Shown here: piece by piece, positions 26,451-38,000 of the stretch
How the letters are laid out: the number at the start of each line of letters is the position of its first letter
Numbering within the stretch: the stretch's first letter is position 1
Source of the DNA: Atopsyche davidsoni
Taxonomy: Eukaryota > Arthropoda > Insecta > Trichoptera > Hydrobiosidae
Reading direction: 5' to 3'
DNA: 64,000 bases
Assembly: GCA_022113835.1 (NCBI GenBank)
Contig: JAILWY010000015.1
Location: forward strand, 496,001-560,000
Position numbers and translations under genes: made by a program
The notes under the pieces: generated by a model
Databases searched by the model: none
What the model was told of the DNA's origin: nothing
The model's input: the letters and a program-made list of their open reading frames with translations, nothing else

Positions 26451-26640
26451 TCACTTTATTTTTGTATGTTGAAAACTGATTTTTTTAGAGTATTGAGTAT
26501 TTATTAGAAATAAAAAAAAGCTTCCGTTTGGAAGAAGGGATTTATCTAACTTTTTGCATTTAAATTTTTTTGGTTGGTGCATTCGATTTTTCGCAAAAGG
26601 TACGAGAAAATGATCAAAAAACTCAAATATGGAACCTCCA

Positions 26641-28047
26641 ACAACGGATTTTGACTTCAGTGTGAATATTTATATTTCTTGTTTGGAATTTTTTTTGTAA
26701 AAAGGTAAAGTAGTGGTCGATTTATTGCAATTTTACTGAATTCACGCAAAGTTTACAAAAAAATCCCATGGAAATGTGGCTTTATAGCATAATTTCAATA
26801 AGTTAAATATGACAATAATTATTTTAAAATGTTTATAAATATTTATTCCTTTTTGAATATTTGAAAAGAAAAATCAACAATATAAATTTATTAAATATTA
26901 AAAAAAAAAAAATCTTCTTTGATAATTGACCATAAATAACAAAACTTAGTCCAACTAGAACTGTCATTCAGTTTCCAATTGAAAGCTACGCTAGAGACCT
27001 CTGGTGTCCGGGTTGGTGAATGAAAACGGAATTTTTGAAAAAGTAGCCCTCTTAATATGTTTTTTATTACCAAACATGTTTAGTATGTTTATAAGTTGTT
27101 TTAATATATTCGATTTATACACGAAACGACGAGAAAAATCTTTGGTCTTTTTTCGAGACAAACACTACACTCTGTGTATCCGACGTAACTTCTGCATCAG
27201 AATCATGGTGTTTGAATAAGGTCAACACCTGGCCTCAAGAGCCGTGAAAGTGTGGGTTTGATCTATAAAAAATATTGAAGGATTTCTAATCGTTCCATGT
27301 GTGAACAGGTTACTCAAAAATAAATTATTGTATATCGTATAGGCTTTTTATATAATCTAGTGAGTTATTAATTAAAATAACATGAAAAAAGTGTCTAAGA
27401 AATAGCTATAGCATTAGAAGCTATCCCCCGTTTTAAATGGTTTGTTTAACAGATAAAGGATAAAGACCCAAGAAGCTGAGCACGCATCCAAAATTAAGTG
27501 ATAAAAACACACTGTATTACCATGTAAAAAAACCTGAAGATAGGCAAGGGTAGGAGGTGTTAAAAATTAACGGCTTGTGTAATGGTAGATCAATAAGGGC
27601 GAATATCGCCCGGAGCCGTTTAGGCCAGGACGTTTACTCCTGCGAGGAAACGTTCCACGGCGAGTTCACAGCGCGATTAGGGATAACGTCCCACCCTGCA
27701 GTTTGTACTGAAAGACGAAGACTCTTTGGCCTTTTTTTATTTTCTCTAATGCGGATCTGGTGAAATTGCGTTTTTAGGTGATGAGGTATTATTTGAAGAT
27801 TGTCTCAGTGTTTTTTTAAGTCTTGTTTTCGTATAAAAAAATTAAAAAACACGTTTGTGTGTTTGTGGATTTTGGCGGGCGATGTTACTAAAAATACTGT
27901 GCTTCTCGGCAGTTATGTCGCAATTCTTCTTTAAAGTTTATCGCTTCGGGTCCTGTATTGAAGCCATCTTCAGGAATCTGGAATTGACAAGAAGTCCCGG
28001 AGGATGGCCTTTTTTTTAATTTCTTCCAAAACATCGCAACTTTAAAG
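26641..28047. other. Non-coding stretch with a GC-rich patch
   Basis: A GC-richer patch lies at 27540-27720. A short imperfect hairpin (GCCATC at about 27962, GATGGC at about 28003) precedes a T-run just upstream of the second 84-bp repeat. No gene recognised. Confidence 0.5.
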
Positions 28048-28131
28048 AATAATCAATGTAGATTAACTCTCAAGAAACTAATGTTAAAAACAAGGACCGT
28101 TCTATAGAGGTCTCAAGAAAAAAAATATTGT
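28048..28131 (+). repeat. 84-bp twin repeat, copy 2
   Basis: It matches 20253-20336 at 83 of 84 positions, in the same orientation, about 7.8 kb downstream. The flanks on both sides are unrelated. The single change (A for T) breaks the left dyad, giving AATCAATGTAGATT. Confidence 0.9.
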
Positions 28132-29559
28132 TAAAACCCGCATAATTTATCCGAAAATCGATTCACGATTTTCGGAGGTACTTCATGTTGAATTTAAATA
28201 ATCTCGAAATGATTATTCTCACAGTCAACTGGCGTAAAAAACACTAAAAGGATATATATATATAATAAATTTCAGATTACAAATGACTCAAATAAACATA
28301 ACGATAAACTAAAAAAAGAACAAACTGCTTTTTTCTTGGCACAAATAAAATCTCACAAGGGAGTCACAAACAAAAGAACTATTCATTTAGCATAATTTTG
28401 TCATTTGTTCCGATTGTTTACAAAACGTAAATAAAGAACAAAAAGTGGGACGTTCGGGGCGAAATACAACAAGATTGAAATAATAACCGCCCGGGGAGTA
28501 TGGGCGGTTTATGTGGCCACGCTGACCCGCGGGGCAACTCTATAATAATTATCGCAAAATACGGAATCCTGAAAAAATCCGGCCGTTAAACCAAGGTTTT
28601 CTAAAAAAAAAAACATGGCAATAAAATTTCAGGACAAGTCATTGGCGGGAGCCGATGGAAAATACACGCGAGGGTGCTGTAATACGAATGCATAGCAACG
28701 AAGCTGGAGTGGAGCGGATGAGCTCGATGTGATTTACAATACAACCTCAAATTCAAACACAAGTGGAAATACAGAGCCTGTGAAAATGTTCATATTCATT
28801 TCACGATATTCAGTAGAACAGTACGGATGACATGACTTTGAAATCTACAAGTCGTTATTTATACATAACTTTCACAAGCAATAAGTTGGTTTTAACGAAA
28901 TAAAATATAGGAGGATTATTTGTCGTTTCGTGTTCACCGCTTAATTAAAAGTAGATTGATAAAAAAAAACATCCATTATTAACCTATAGTTTTAAAATTA
29001 TCAAAAATAAAAATATGTTTGTAACCGTTAAGCCTCGTTAGTTCATTAATTAAAATTAACAAGTTATTAAAATAAAAATAATTTATACATAAAAATCGAT
29101 AGTTACGAACCAAAAGACATTATAAACCCAAACTGGTTTATTGTGTAAAATGAAAAACGAAATATGGAGGAGTTATTACACCATTTAACATGAGAATAGA
29201 TCAGCCCACTTCGATGTATTATTTTAAATATATCTAAAGATTTCATTTTTTTTTTAAATATGGCTTATATTTATATTCAATATGGCTATTTTAATAGTTA
29301 AAAGTGCGGATTCCTTATTTTTTGAGAAATGGGTTTGGGAATTCACAGCCAGAGTGGATGCAGAGAGGACTCTGAAAAAATATTTATATTCTAAGGGTTC
29401 AGAGGTGAAAATTTCGTAAAAACTTTAACAGGAAGGAGAGCTGAACGTGAAACGGGTACAATGGAGGCATTCGGATACATGATCGTAAATTATAAAATAA
29501 CGAGCCTCAGGACTCCCTGCAGAATTAAAGCACCTCGGCCCATTTTTAAAACTACCCTG
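28132..29559. other. Non-coding stretch
   Basis: GC-richer patches at 28430-28720 and from about 29440. No reading frame of 60 codons or more, and nothing recognisable. Confidence 0.5.
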
Positions 29560-29640
29560 TGGTTGTAGTAGCTGGTAGGCTTGCTTCTCGGCCACAGTGT
29601 GCAGGGTTCAAATCCACGTACACCTTTATTTCAATTGAGT
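29560..29640 (+). repeat. tRNA-derived SINE head
   Basis: A box at 29566-29580 (TAGTAGCTGGTAGGC) and a B box at 29605-29615 (GGTTCAAATCC), 25 bases apart, match the RNA polymerase III internal promoter. The 7-bp acceptor stem of a functional tRNA does not pair, so this is a decayed SINE or tRNA pseudogene rather than a tRNA gene. Confidence 0.5.
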
Positions 29641-31249
29641 ATAATTTAAAAATTTATCTTCAGATACACAGAACAAGAATAACCTCCGAAAAATAACATT
29701 TTCTTACATAGATATATTTCAAAAGCTCATTCCGAAAGTCTCAGTCTAAAACATTTTGTTTATACAATGAGTCTGCATAGGTGTGAATTGAGTATCTGTT
29801 GAATATTTATTAGTCACAACACTACGTAAATTTACAAATTAAAAAAATTACAATATTTCGTTGAAATAATTTCTCCATTTGTTGAACATACTTTCCATGT
29901 AACTGGTACATTTGTAAATTATGCGATTAAAATGCTAATATAATAATATTCTAGATAGGGTGTATGATTTCATCCCGAAAACGGCCTTGCGTTCTATTGA
30001 AGCGAGTGTTTTGTTAAGGCAGGGTTGTTTCTCACCGGCCCAGTGGATTATTAAGGGTTGTTTTTAATGGGGTAGTAGTTGTGAAGAGTACGGTCATAAA
30101 GCGAAAGTGATTTTATGGTTACAAATTATGGGTATAGCAGGAGGTATGAAGTGAGAGCTGTAAATAAATGGAAGGGCGTTTTTTCTATTCGAGTGCCGTA
30201 TATTATTTTTAAAATATGAATTGTTTTTATTGTTTTTAGCTTTTATAGACCTTTTAATGTTTTTTTCGAACTTATATAATCTATGAAATAATCAAATAAC
30301 AGGACACGAAAATAATCTGACCTACACGAGAAATTTAAAAGTTTAGTGCTTAACATAAATTTCTTAAATTCTAATATTAGTTAGTCTTATGTAAAGGTAG
30401 GTGTGATTTGATTGCAATTTTTAATACAATATAGTCTTGACCATCGCTTTTTAATTCATAGAATACACACATGAAACGGTGAGAAAATACACGAATTTTT
30501 ATTTTTAAGCGCAAATGACAGTCACTTTTGATCAATGCAGTTCCATAATGGAAACATCGACTTAAAAATATACAATCAAAATAATGACGAGACTGTTTTT
30601 ATTCTTGAGGGCTTATTTCCCCAACAGAGAATCGATTACTTAAAAACATAGTGTGTAAATAATAGACCTGTTTGTAAGAATAATACGGATTAACAATAGT
30701 CGTTTAGAAAATAGATTGTTCGTAAAAGAATTGTTTTCAACTAATTTACAAAGAATGTGGAGTGGAAAGTCCGCCACACGTGGAAGGTTCAGTGGGAATG
30801 TTAGTAAGGGAGCGCAGGGCCGGACGAGGGCGCGGCGTTATGATTATTATTAGTTAGGGGTTGTTTTCAATGAATGCGCGGCCCGGGGCACATTTCGGCA
30901 CTGTAATGATAAATAATTAATTTTTGTTGTCTTTACATTGCGGAATTCGGCATTTTAGTGTAAAAAAACAAACAAAAAGGTCGTAGAACTTTTTTGTTAC
31001 TGGTTAATTAAATATGTAAATTTTACAAAATCATCGCAAAAAATACGGTTTAGTTTAATAAAACAAAGAGTTTTTGTCATCTAAAATATAATTAACACAC
31101 ACAGACTTATTTACTTAAAAGCGAGATACACTCAAATGTACTACTAACAAGCAAGGAAGAATATTTTTACTAAACAATTATTTTTACAAATCGAATGCAT
31201 ATATTGACTGTAAAGTAACACGAGCACGCAATTCGCAGAGCAGGTAATG
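29641..31249. other. Non-coding stretch
   Basis: AT-rich with a GC-richer patch at 30760-30910. No gene or repeat recognised. Confidence 0.5.
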
Positions 31250-31740
31250 GATGAATACAATATCCGCGATTTTATTTTATAGAAATGTCGGATTACATAA
31301 CCGGATATAAATAATCCTGTGTGAGTATGATTAAAATTTGCTTTTTGATTCGTCAGTGAAACAAGAAGCGACAATATCGAATACGGATTACCGGTAAGCC
31401 CGTATGTGTAAAAATGCGGACCTATTGAATATTTAATAATCACCTGTAAACTATTATAATTTTAAATATCAGATGCGATAGTATCGAATTCGAATTGTCG
31501 GTTAGATCAGAATATAATCAACCCTGTATAGGTAAAATATGTGGATATTTCAATGTTTAATATTCCTCTGTGATAAAATTTCGCTTTTTAATTTCGCAGT
31601 AAAACATAAAGCTGCAGTATCGTGTTAAAATTATCGGTTAGAGTTACCGCGACCACGATTAAATAACACAGATTCTAAATATCGACTGGTTAATGCAGTT
31701 ATCTGTTTTAATTTGTGATAATTATTGAAATTATTCAGTT
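31250..31740 (+). repeat. Decayed tandem array, period about 105-140 bp
   Basis: Related blocks recur: TATCGAATACGGATTACCGG near 31371, TATCGAATTCGAATTGTCGG near 31481 and TATCGTGTTAAAATTATCGG near 31619. A second set, GCTTTTTGATTCGTCAGTGAAACAAGAAGC near 31340 in part, matches GCTTTTTAATTTCGCAGTAAAACATAAAGC near 31584 in part. Roughly three or four units with heavy divergence. This is read by eye; the period is approximate. Confidence 0.5.
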
Positions 31741-32020
31741 GGGCGTGCTTCGGATTTATTTATATGGACTAATTTCCAACATCAAATGCTTATATTATTA
31801 TTTTGAGTATTAATTTTGTTAAGCCTGTGTCTCTTTAGAAAAATGCTTTGGAATTATTTTATTATTTTATGGGTGAAATGTTTACATATAAACAAACTTT
31901 CCTTTTATTCCAAACAAATTGAAATTTACGCAGCTTTGAGTGTAAATTAGATTTTTTTTAATTCAAATTTAAGATTTATTGACAATAATTTAAATTTCGT
32001 AATTGAGGCCTAAGTACTGG

Positions 32021-32090
32021 AACCGAAATGTTGGAAAACTAATATAGCAAAATGCGGCACAGCACTCAAGAAACGAATATTTATTATATT
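32021..32090 (+). repeat. Family B dispersed repeat, copy 1
   Basis: It shows AACCGAAATGTTGGAAAACT, a variable middle, then CAAGAAACGAATATTTATTA. It is collinear with 34977-35030 and 50109-50182. The ATATTTATTA end followed by AT-rich DNA suggests the 3' end of a retroelement, but no coding part was found. Confidence 0.55.
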
Positions 32091-33920
32091 GATTCATTAC
32101 AGTTTTATTCGGGAGTTTTTTAGGCGCGTTTTGCGCATACTGACTTTCGCGTAGTAAAGAATCCAGCATACATTTAGATTTTACTACAATGAGTTGAAAC
32201 ATATTCCACGGTTACTTGCTAATCTCCGCCGAAGCGCATGGAATGGTTATCGTGTTTTCAGTTCCTATTTGTTCAGTAAATTTAATTTCCAATTATACGC
32301 CTTGCTTCTCGGAATAAAAATCGAGAACGCACACGGAGAGATGGGAAATCCACATTTTCTGAATACCAATACGGCCCTCTTCCAGCGCGGCAGCGAAACG
32401 CTTTGAAAAATTACACCTTCGAATGATATTGACTGAAAAATTCCTTTCGTTATGGCGTAGTATTTTTTCAATCATAAATGAAACGTCCTTGTATAAAAAA
32501 TAACCTAAAATTAATATTATATCGGACAAAAGAACTTACATTTTTTTAACGGCCGTTGTTAATATAAATACAACGTGCTTGGGTATAATGCCGCGTTTTT
32601 TTCTATGAATTTCCGACCTTTCGTTCCTGGTACTCAAACTGATTTTTGACTGTTACATATTTACGATTCGTGTAAAAATATTTACATCGTAGATTAATTT
32701 GCAAAAAATTACAAAGTATAAACATTTTGATGATAGAAATTATATAATGACTGCACCCAAACAACGATCAAACGAGATTTTAGTAAACGCTTTTCATATA
32801 CAAAACAAATTAGAGTACTACAGATTAGAAAAAAAGTAATCACAAGAATGCTGCAATCGAATCAAATAAAATATAATGGGCTTAAAGGCATATTAAATAA
32901 ATAAAATAAAATGTCAATTCATATGTTTTAATCAACACTTCGACGTACAGTCCTTAAAAATAGTAAAATATAAGTATTATTACTTTAATTTTTATATCTG
33001 TAATAATAAAAACTTCAGATAAATTTTTAAAATAGTGAACGAAATTGATCTTAAAAAATAAGAAATAGAAGCAATAAATAGATTATAGTAGGAATAAAAT
33101 AAGGTTTTGGCGGACATCCTATGGTGCATAAATAGAAATGGCGTCCTTTGATGGTCATTTCTCTCCGCCCCTAGACGCCCCACCCCGACGCTTTACCCTC
33201 GATATTTTTTTATATGCAGAATAAAATACATCAGAATAGTTCCATCAGAGGGTAGGTAATATCATAACCGCCCGAGATATGGCAATATTATTGTAAAAAA
33301 TAGATTTTATTATTGATATCTCCATTATAATGGGAATACTCGGCAAGGCGTAACAATTTGTACGCATGCTTCCATATTGCTATCTAAAAAAATGTTTTCA
33401 TATGTAAATATGAAATTTCTATCAAAATATATTTAACGGAAACATTGTAATTTATTTGGATGGCACATATCCCTCAATCGACTCCCAATTCAAAAAAAAA
33501 AAAAAAGTCTTATACATAACATGTACCCTTTATTGTTTATGTTTTCTCTAACAGATACACTCGGGTCGGGTACAATCAATATTATTTGTATAAATGTGTG
33601 TATCCTGATTTAGAAATTGTATGTTACATTTCGGACGAAATTTTGCTCAATGTGGTCTTGCCAAAATGAATTAATTAAAAAAACTGATGTTGCCGTTTAT
33701 CACAAAACGGGTGTTATTATTTTTTAATATATGGCCTTTCATGTAAAAATATTCATGCAAAATTAAAAAAAAAAAAACACGTTTTTCTTTACTTGCATTG
33801 ATTCGGGAATCTTGTTAATCGATAATACTGTAATGAGATTTATAAAACAAAAGACTACTAAATAAATACTATACAAATAATTATTTATTGAAATAATTAA
33901 AAGAGTAATCAATAGTTTTC
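32091..33920. other. Non-coding stretch
   Basis: Overlapping small frames on both strands at 32194-32529 have no recognised domain. A short GC-richer patch lies at 33140-33200. Otherwise AT-rich. Confidence 0.5.
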
Positions 33921-34020
33921 ACAGAGAGTACTTAGTGGAATTCCATTTTAATATTATAAATAAAATAATTGAGTGATTTTTTCGACATTAATATTTATTG
34001 GTGACCGGTTTCGCGAATTC
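33921..34020 (+). repeat. Family A dispersed repeat, single copy
   Basis: It opens with ACAGAGAGTACTTAGTGGAA, followed by TTCCATTTTAAT, an AATAAAATAATTGAGTGATTT block and TTATTGGTGACCGGTTTCGC. It matches 7590-7690 in order and orientation, so the family's left boundary extends to the ACAGAGAG block. Confidence 0.7.
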
Positions 34021-34976
34021 CAAGCTCGTTTCAAGTTTGTTGAATAGTGCATATTTAATACAAATATGTTGACAAAAAATTGGGACGTGTGCGATACTAT
34101 ATACCTTTTGGACATTCATTAAGTCAACGAATCTTCAAATTATTCTTGCATTTTAAAAGCTGCAGATTGTATTTCTAAAATAATATACCCGTGTGGGTAG
34201 AAGATATAAAATATATGAATGATAAATAATAACCTGTTGATTTTATCAATTTGATAATATTTGTAGCCTAGGTAAGCGATGTTTATAACGAAGGTAATTG
34301 AAGTAATGTTATAGAGGCTTTAATATTTTTATAATAGTATTCCTCCGCACGAAACTGGTAAACGACAATATTTCACAGCAAGAAAATGACGTGCAAAAGA
34401 TCAAAGTTGTCTGAAATAATCCAATCAACAAAATGTCAGTTATTTTGAAATTTAGATTGCTCTCTTTACAATTTTAGTTTATGTAATACCATATGAGACA
34501 CACGGAGGGTGGAGACACCTGTGACGCGCGCCTCGCCATCCCCCGCCACCACCCTCGGCCATTTCCTTTGACAAACAAATGAGTAGTTAGCGGGGATGGA
34601 TGACGTCACATGGAATAGCCGGGGGTTGTTTAAAGCGTAAATAAATAAGCAAGGGATGATAAAGCTCCACGTTAGAAACGTGGTTTGCTTGAATTTCAGA
34701 TTCTATCTCGAAGTCACGTACACTCGTCTAGCAGTAATAAACAAATTAAAAAATATTATTTGATGAATCTAGTAAAGTATTAAAATTTAATACAATAAAA
34801 TATATTACATTCTATTGTATAATACAATAGAATATATAACAAAAGATAGTGAGTTTTAGTAGAGAAATTGAAATTTGCAAAGACAGTAAAATATTTTTTA
34901 TATGTCATGGGGTATTTGTGTGTTTTGATTTAGGCGTCAGTGGGAATAATAAATATTCGGATAATGGATGTTATAC
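34021..34976. other. Non-coding stretch with a GC-rich patch
   Basis: The patch at 34500-34640 contains TGACGTCA at 34601-34608. No gene recognised. Confidence 0.5.
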
Positions 34977-35030
34977 AACCGAAACGTTGGAATTCAAAAA
35001 AAAAAGAACAACTAATATTTATTTTTAAGT
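34977..35030 (+). repeat. Family B dispersed repeat, copy 2
   Basis: CAACCGAAACGTTGGAATTC, an A-run, then ACTAATATTTATTTTT. It is shorter in the middle than the other two copies. Confidence 0.5.
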
Positions 35031-38000
35031 AATTTAATTCATTTTATTAAATTATTTGTTTTATTTATCTTCAAGAGTTAGTCTTGAAGTGTAATTCTTG
35101 TAGTTGTAGTCGGACGTTGATCCTAAAAGAGAGAACTCTTTACCGTTATCGATAAAATCTGAAATATAATGTAATGTTTTATTTCAGAAAATATACAGTA
35201 AATAAAATTAAAAAATAAAACAAAATAAAAGTAACGACTTAGAAGCGAATTACAGAAAAGTCTAACTTTACCGTCAAAGTAAAATTCTGTATTTTAGAAT
35301 ATAAACCATTTACTATAGTAAAAACAAGATATCACACTACTGAAAAAAGAATAAAATCATTTAAAAACTAACGACTTTTCAGTGAAGTACGAGGAATGGG
35401 GGCTTTCAACTGTCATAATGAAACTCCGTATTAAAGAGAGGAGAACATGAGAGGCCGTTGCGAGGGAAGATTAGACTTCTCGAATAAAGCTAAGAGTAAT
35501 GCATAAAGGGGCGTGAGAAGGTTTGAATTTCAGGAATAATGATCTCAGCTGCAATTACCTTCCACTCCATTTCACTCCGATCTTCGATCTCCCTGAAAGA
35601 AAAACCTCCTCTAAGCAATTACTCCCGAGACATTTGGGGGAGCGGAATGGTTTCCCAGTAATTCTTTCAATGACCGTATCGCTCCACCGTTCAGCGAATG
35701 TATAATGTATCAGAAGTTGCCAATCAACAATTACCCTTCAATTTACGAAACATTTTTTTACATTATAAATAAAACAAACTTATTTCACCCTTATACGAAG
35801 CTTAAAATGAAAAAACCATCACGAAAATGGCACTCGTGGGCTCCTAGCAGAGTCTATGGAGTGACTTGTTAAGAATCTCGGTTTACCAAGGAAACTATTT
35901 GAATCTTGGGGAAATATAAAACTGCAACCGCTGCCTATCATCACATCCTGTTACATGGAGCAGACGAGGAGAAAGTAGTGTGAGTAGATTATAAACTTCT
36001 AGAGTGTAACGAGTGTAAACTCGTTTTGAAGCATCGGTCTATTAACATAACAAGGGTGTAGATTTCGGTTAGAAATTTTCACAGCAACTCAACCCTCTGG
36101 TTTCGTTTGATTTTGATAATTTCGTCCAAATGTACAAAAGAGAAATTAAGTATAATTTTTCTGGTGATAAATGATTTAATAATAAAAATTGCATTCAGTG
36201 TTGCCTAGGTTATTTCTGCGGGGGTGGTGTAGAGAGCAAATCGTGAAACTGTTGTGCCTACTCTCAGGGGTGCAGCCGACGATGGGTTGATAAGGGTTAT
36301 GATTAATGTACACTCTGAAAGATATGAACAGACGTCAGCGTCCGGTAAGGAATGTCTGTTTTTTTACTGAAAAAGCCAAAACTCAAGCTCGGTTGTAGGA
36401 AATAAACACGAAAATTAAGAACCGAATTTTTAACAAATTTCGATCAATACCAAGTGAGATATGTTCATAGATATATCTGAATCAAGGTGCAGGAAACTTT
36501 TGATTTTACAGTGATTATTAAAAATAAAAAACATATACATCTGTTGGATTAATGAAAAAAAAACTATCCTTTATCGCTTATGTCATTGGTTATGTTTCAA
36601 GGCACTAGTGTTTTTAGTCTAATCTTATCGTACGCTATAAAACACTCACAAACACTCACAAACGTGGAAACACGATTTTTTCACGGTGAAAAGCTTCGCA
36701 ACTTTCTTCTTGATAAACGTCGAACTAGACATTCTCATAGTGTATTTTCTTCCGCCTATAAATCTGACATTTTCCGAATAAATATGAACAGATATTTATC
36801 AACAGACTCTGCAGAGTCTATATTTGATGTCCCGAACTCTCGCGTGGTTGGACGTTTCGATTCGCGAGATAAAACGCCCGTTAATATTTATTTATACATA
36901 TATATAATCGTATTTTTAACGTACAGTTAGAGTCGTGAATTATGATACCAATAACAGTTTTAAAATTCCCCAATTCAACAATTTAAAACTTTTCAAATAT
37001 TTTTCAAAAATTGCAAATTATTTCATAGTTTTACCATGCAGTTTTGATGTAATTAAAAATATACAGAATAACTGCAAAATATTAAAAACGTAAAAAATAT
37101 ATTAATAATACATTTTCTGCGTCGTTTGATTCTTATACACATTTGAAAGTACTTTTAGAAAACAACAAAAACATTTTCTTAAATAAAAACTGCACATGAT
37201 TTTGTGTACGTAAGAATCAAATAATTACATTTTTTTACAAATTACAATCTGATTTGATACATAAACATAAAAAAACATTTTGTGATAAATTATTTTAAAA
37301 AAGGCTGTAGCGGGAGCATTTTTAAAAATTGCGGTTAATGAAAAACCTTGATTACTTCTTTTATATTTTTTTCCCAAAAACCAACTATTAAATAATTTTA
37401 TCAAAAAAAAATAAATTCGAGATTTTGTTTAAAAATTATTAATTTTAATTTTTAATTCTGTGTTAAAATATTACAAAAACATGGTTTGTTTGTAAATATT
37501 TAAAAGTTAAAGTTTTTTATTTGTTGTTTAAATATTTGGAAAATTTAAGTCATAATCAGGATTTGACCTAGTTTAAATTTTTTTTTCCATGAAATTGATG
37601 TATCGAAGCATTTAAGGCTTAATTATGTGGACAGAGTGAGAATTGAGGTTCGCAAGAAATAATACTTGAAGCCGCACCGGCACATCGGTCACTTGTTCCA
37701 ACCAGCTTTTTCCATTCCCTATGCACATTACCTCCATTATTTAAAAATGTTTTTAATTTATTTAAATCAACATATAATTTAACATTGCTCCAAAACGATT
37801 TAAAAACTCTTTTAAAATACTATATTGCACACAAAAGAGTATTAAAATAAAAAAAATCTATAAATATTTTTTATGACTTCCGAATTCCAGGCATTAAGAT
37901 CGTTGAGGACCCCTTAAGGCTCTATATTAATAATGAATTACCGCCGGGTCACTGAGCAGATCGCTGAAAAAATAATTAAAGAAGACTTGAATCCCGAGGA

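Larger units (their letters stand above)
24349..26640. mobile_element. Possible YqaJ-carrying DNA transposon bounded by inverted repeats
   Basis: Left arm 24349-24465 and right arm 26522-26640 are inverted copies of each other. Read outward, both contain ATCTAACTTTTTGCATT, then AAATTTTTTTG, TCGATTTTTCGCAAAA and AAAATGATCAAAAAA. Identity is perhaps 80 percent by eye and drops over the outer 20 bases. A YqaJ-type exon lies between the arms, near the right arm. TTAA directly precedes the left GGGCCAAG end, but no TTAA follows the right end, so a duplication is not demonstrated. The element also contains a hAT-like terminus at 25325 and a compound TA repeat at 26311-26450, probably later insertions. 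Naming a superfamily is not justified from this copy. Confidence 0.45.

Noticed and set aside
29560..29640. Possible functional tRNA gene
   Set aside because: A and B boxes are present but the acceptor stem does not pair. The other tRNA-like heads also lack the features of a working tRNA.
36580..36930. 116-codon open frame on the plus strand
   Set aside because: No domain recognised, no homologous neighbour or splice context, and a low-complexity end. In 64 kb a frame of this size is expected by chance, so I did not call a gene.
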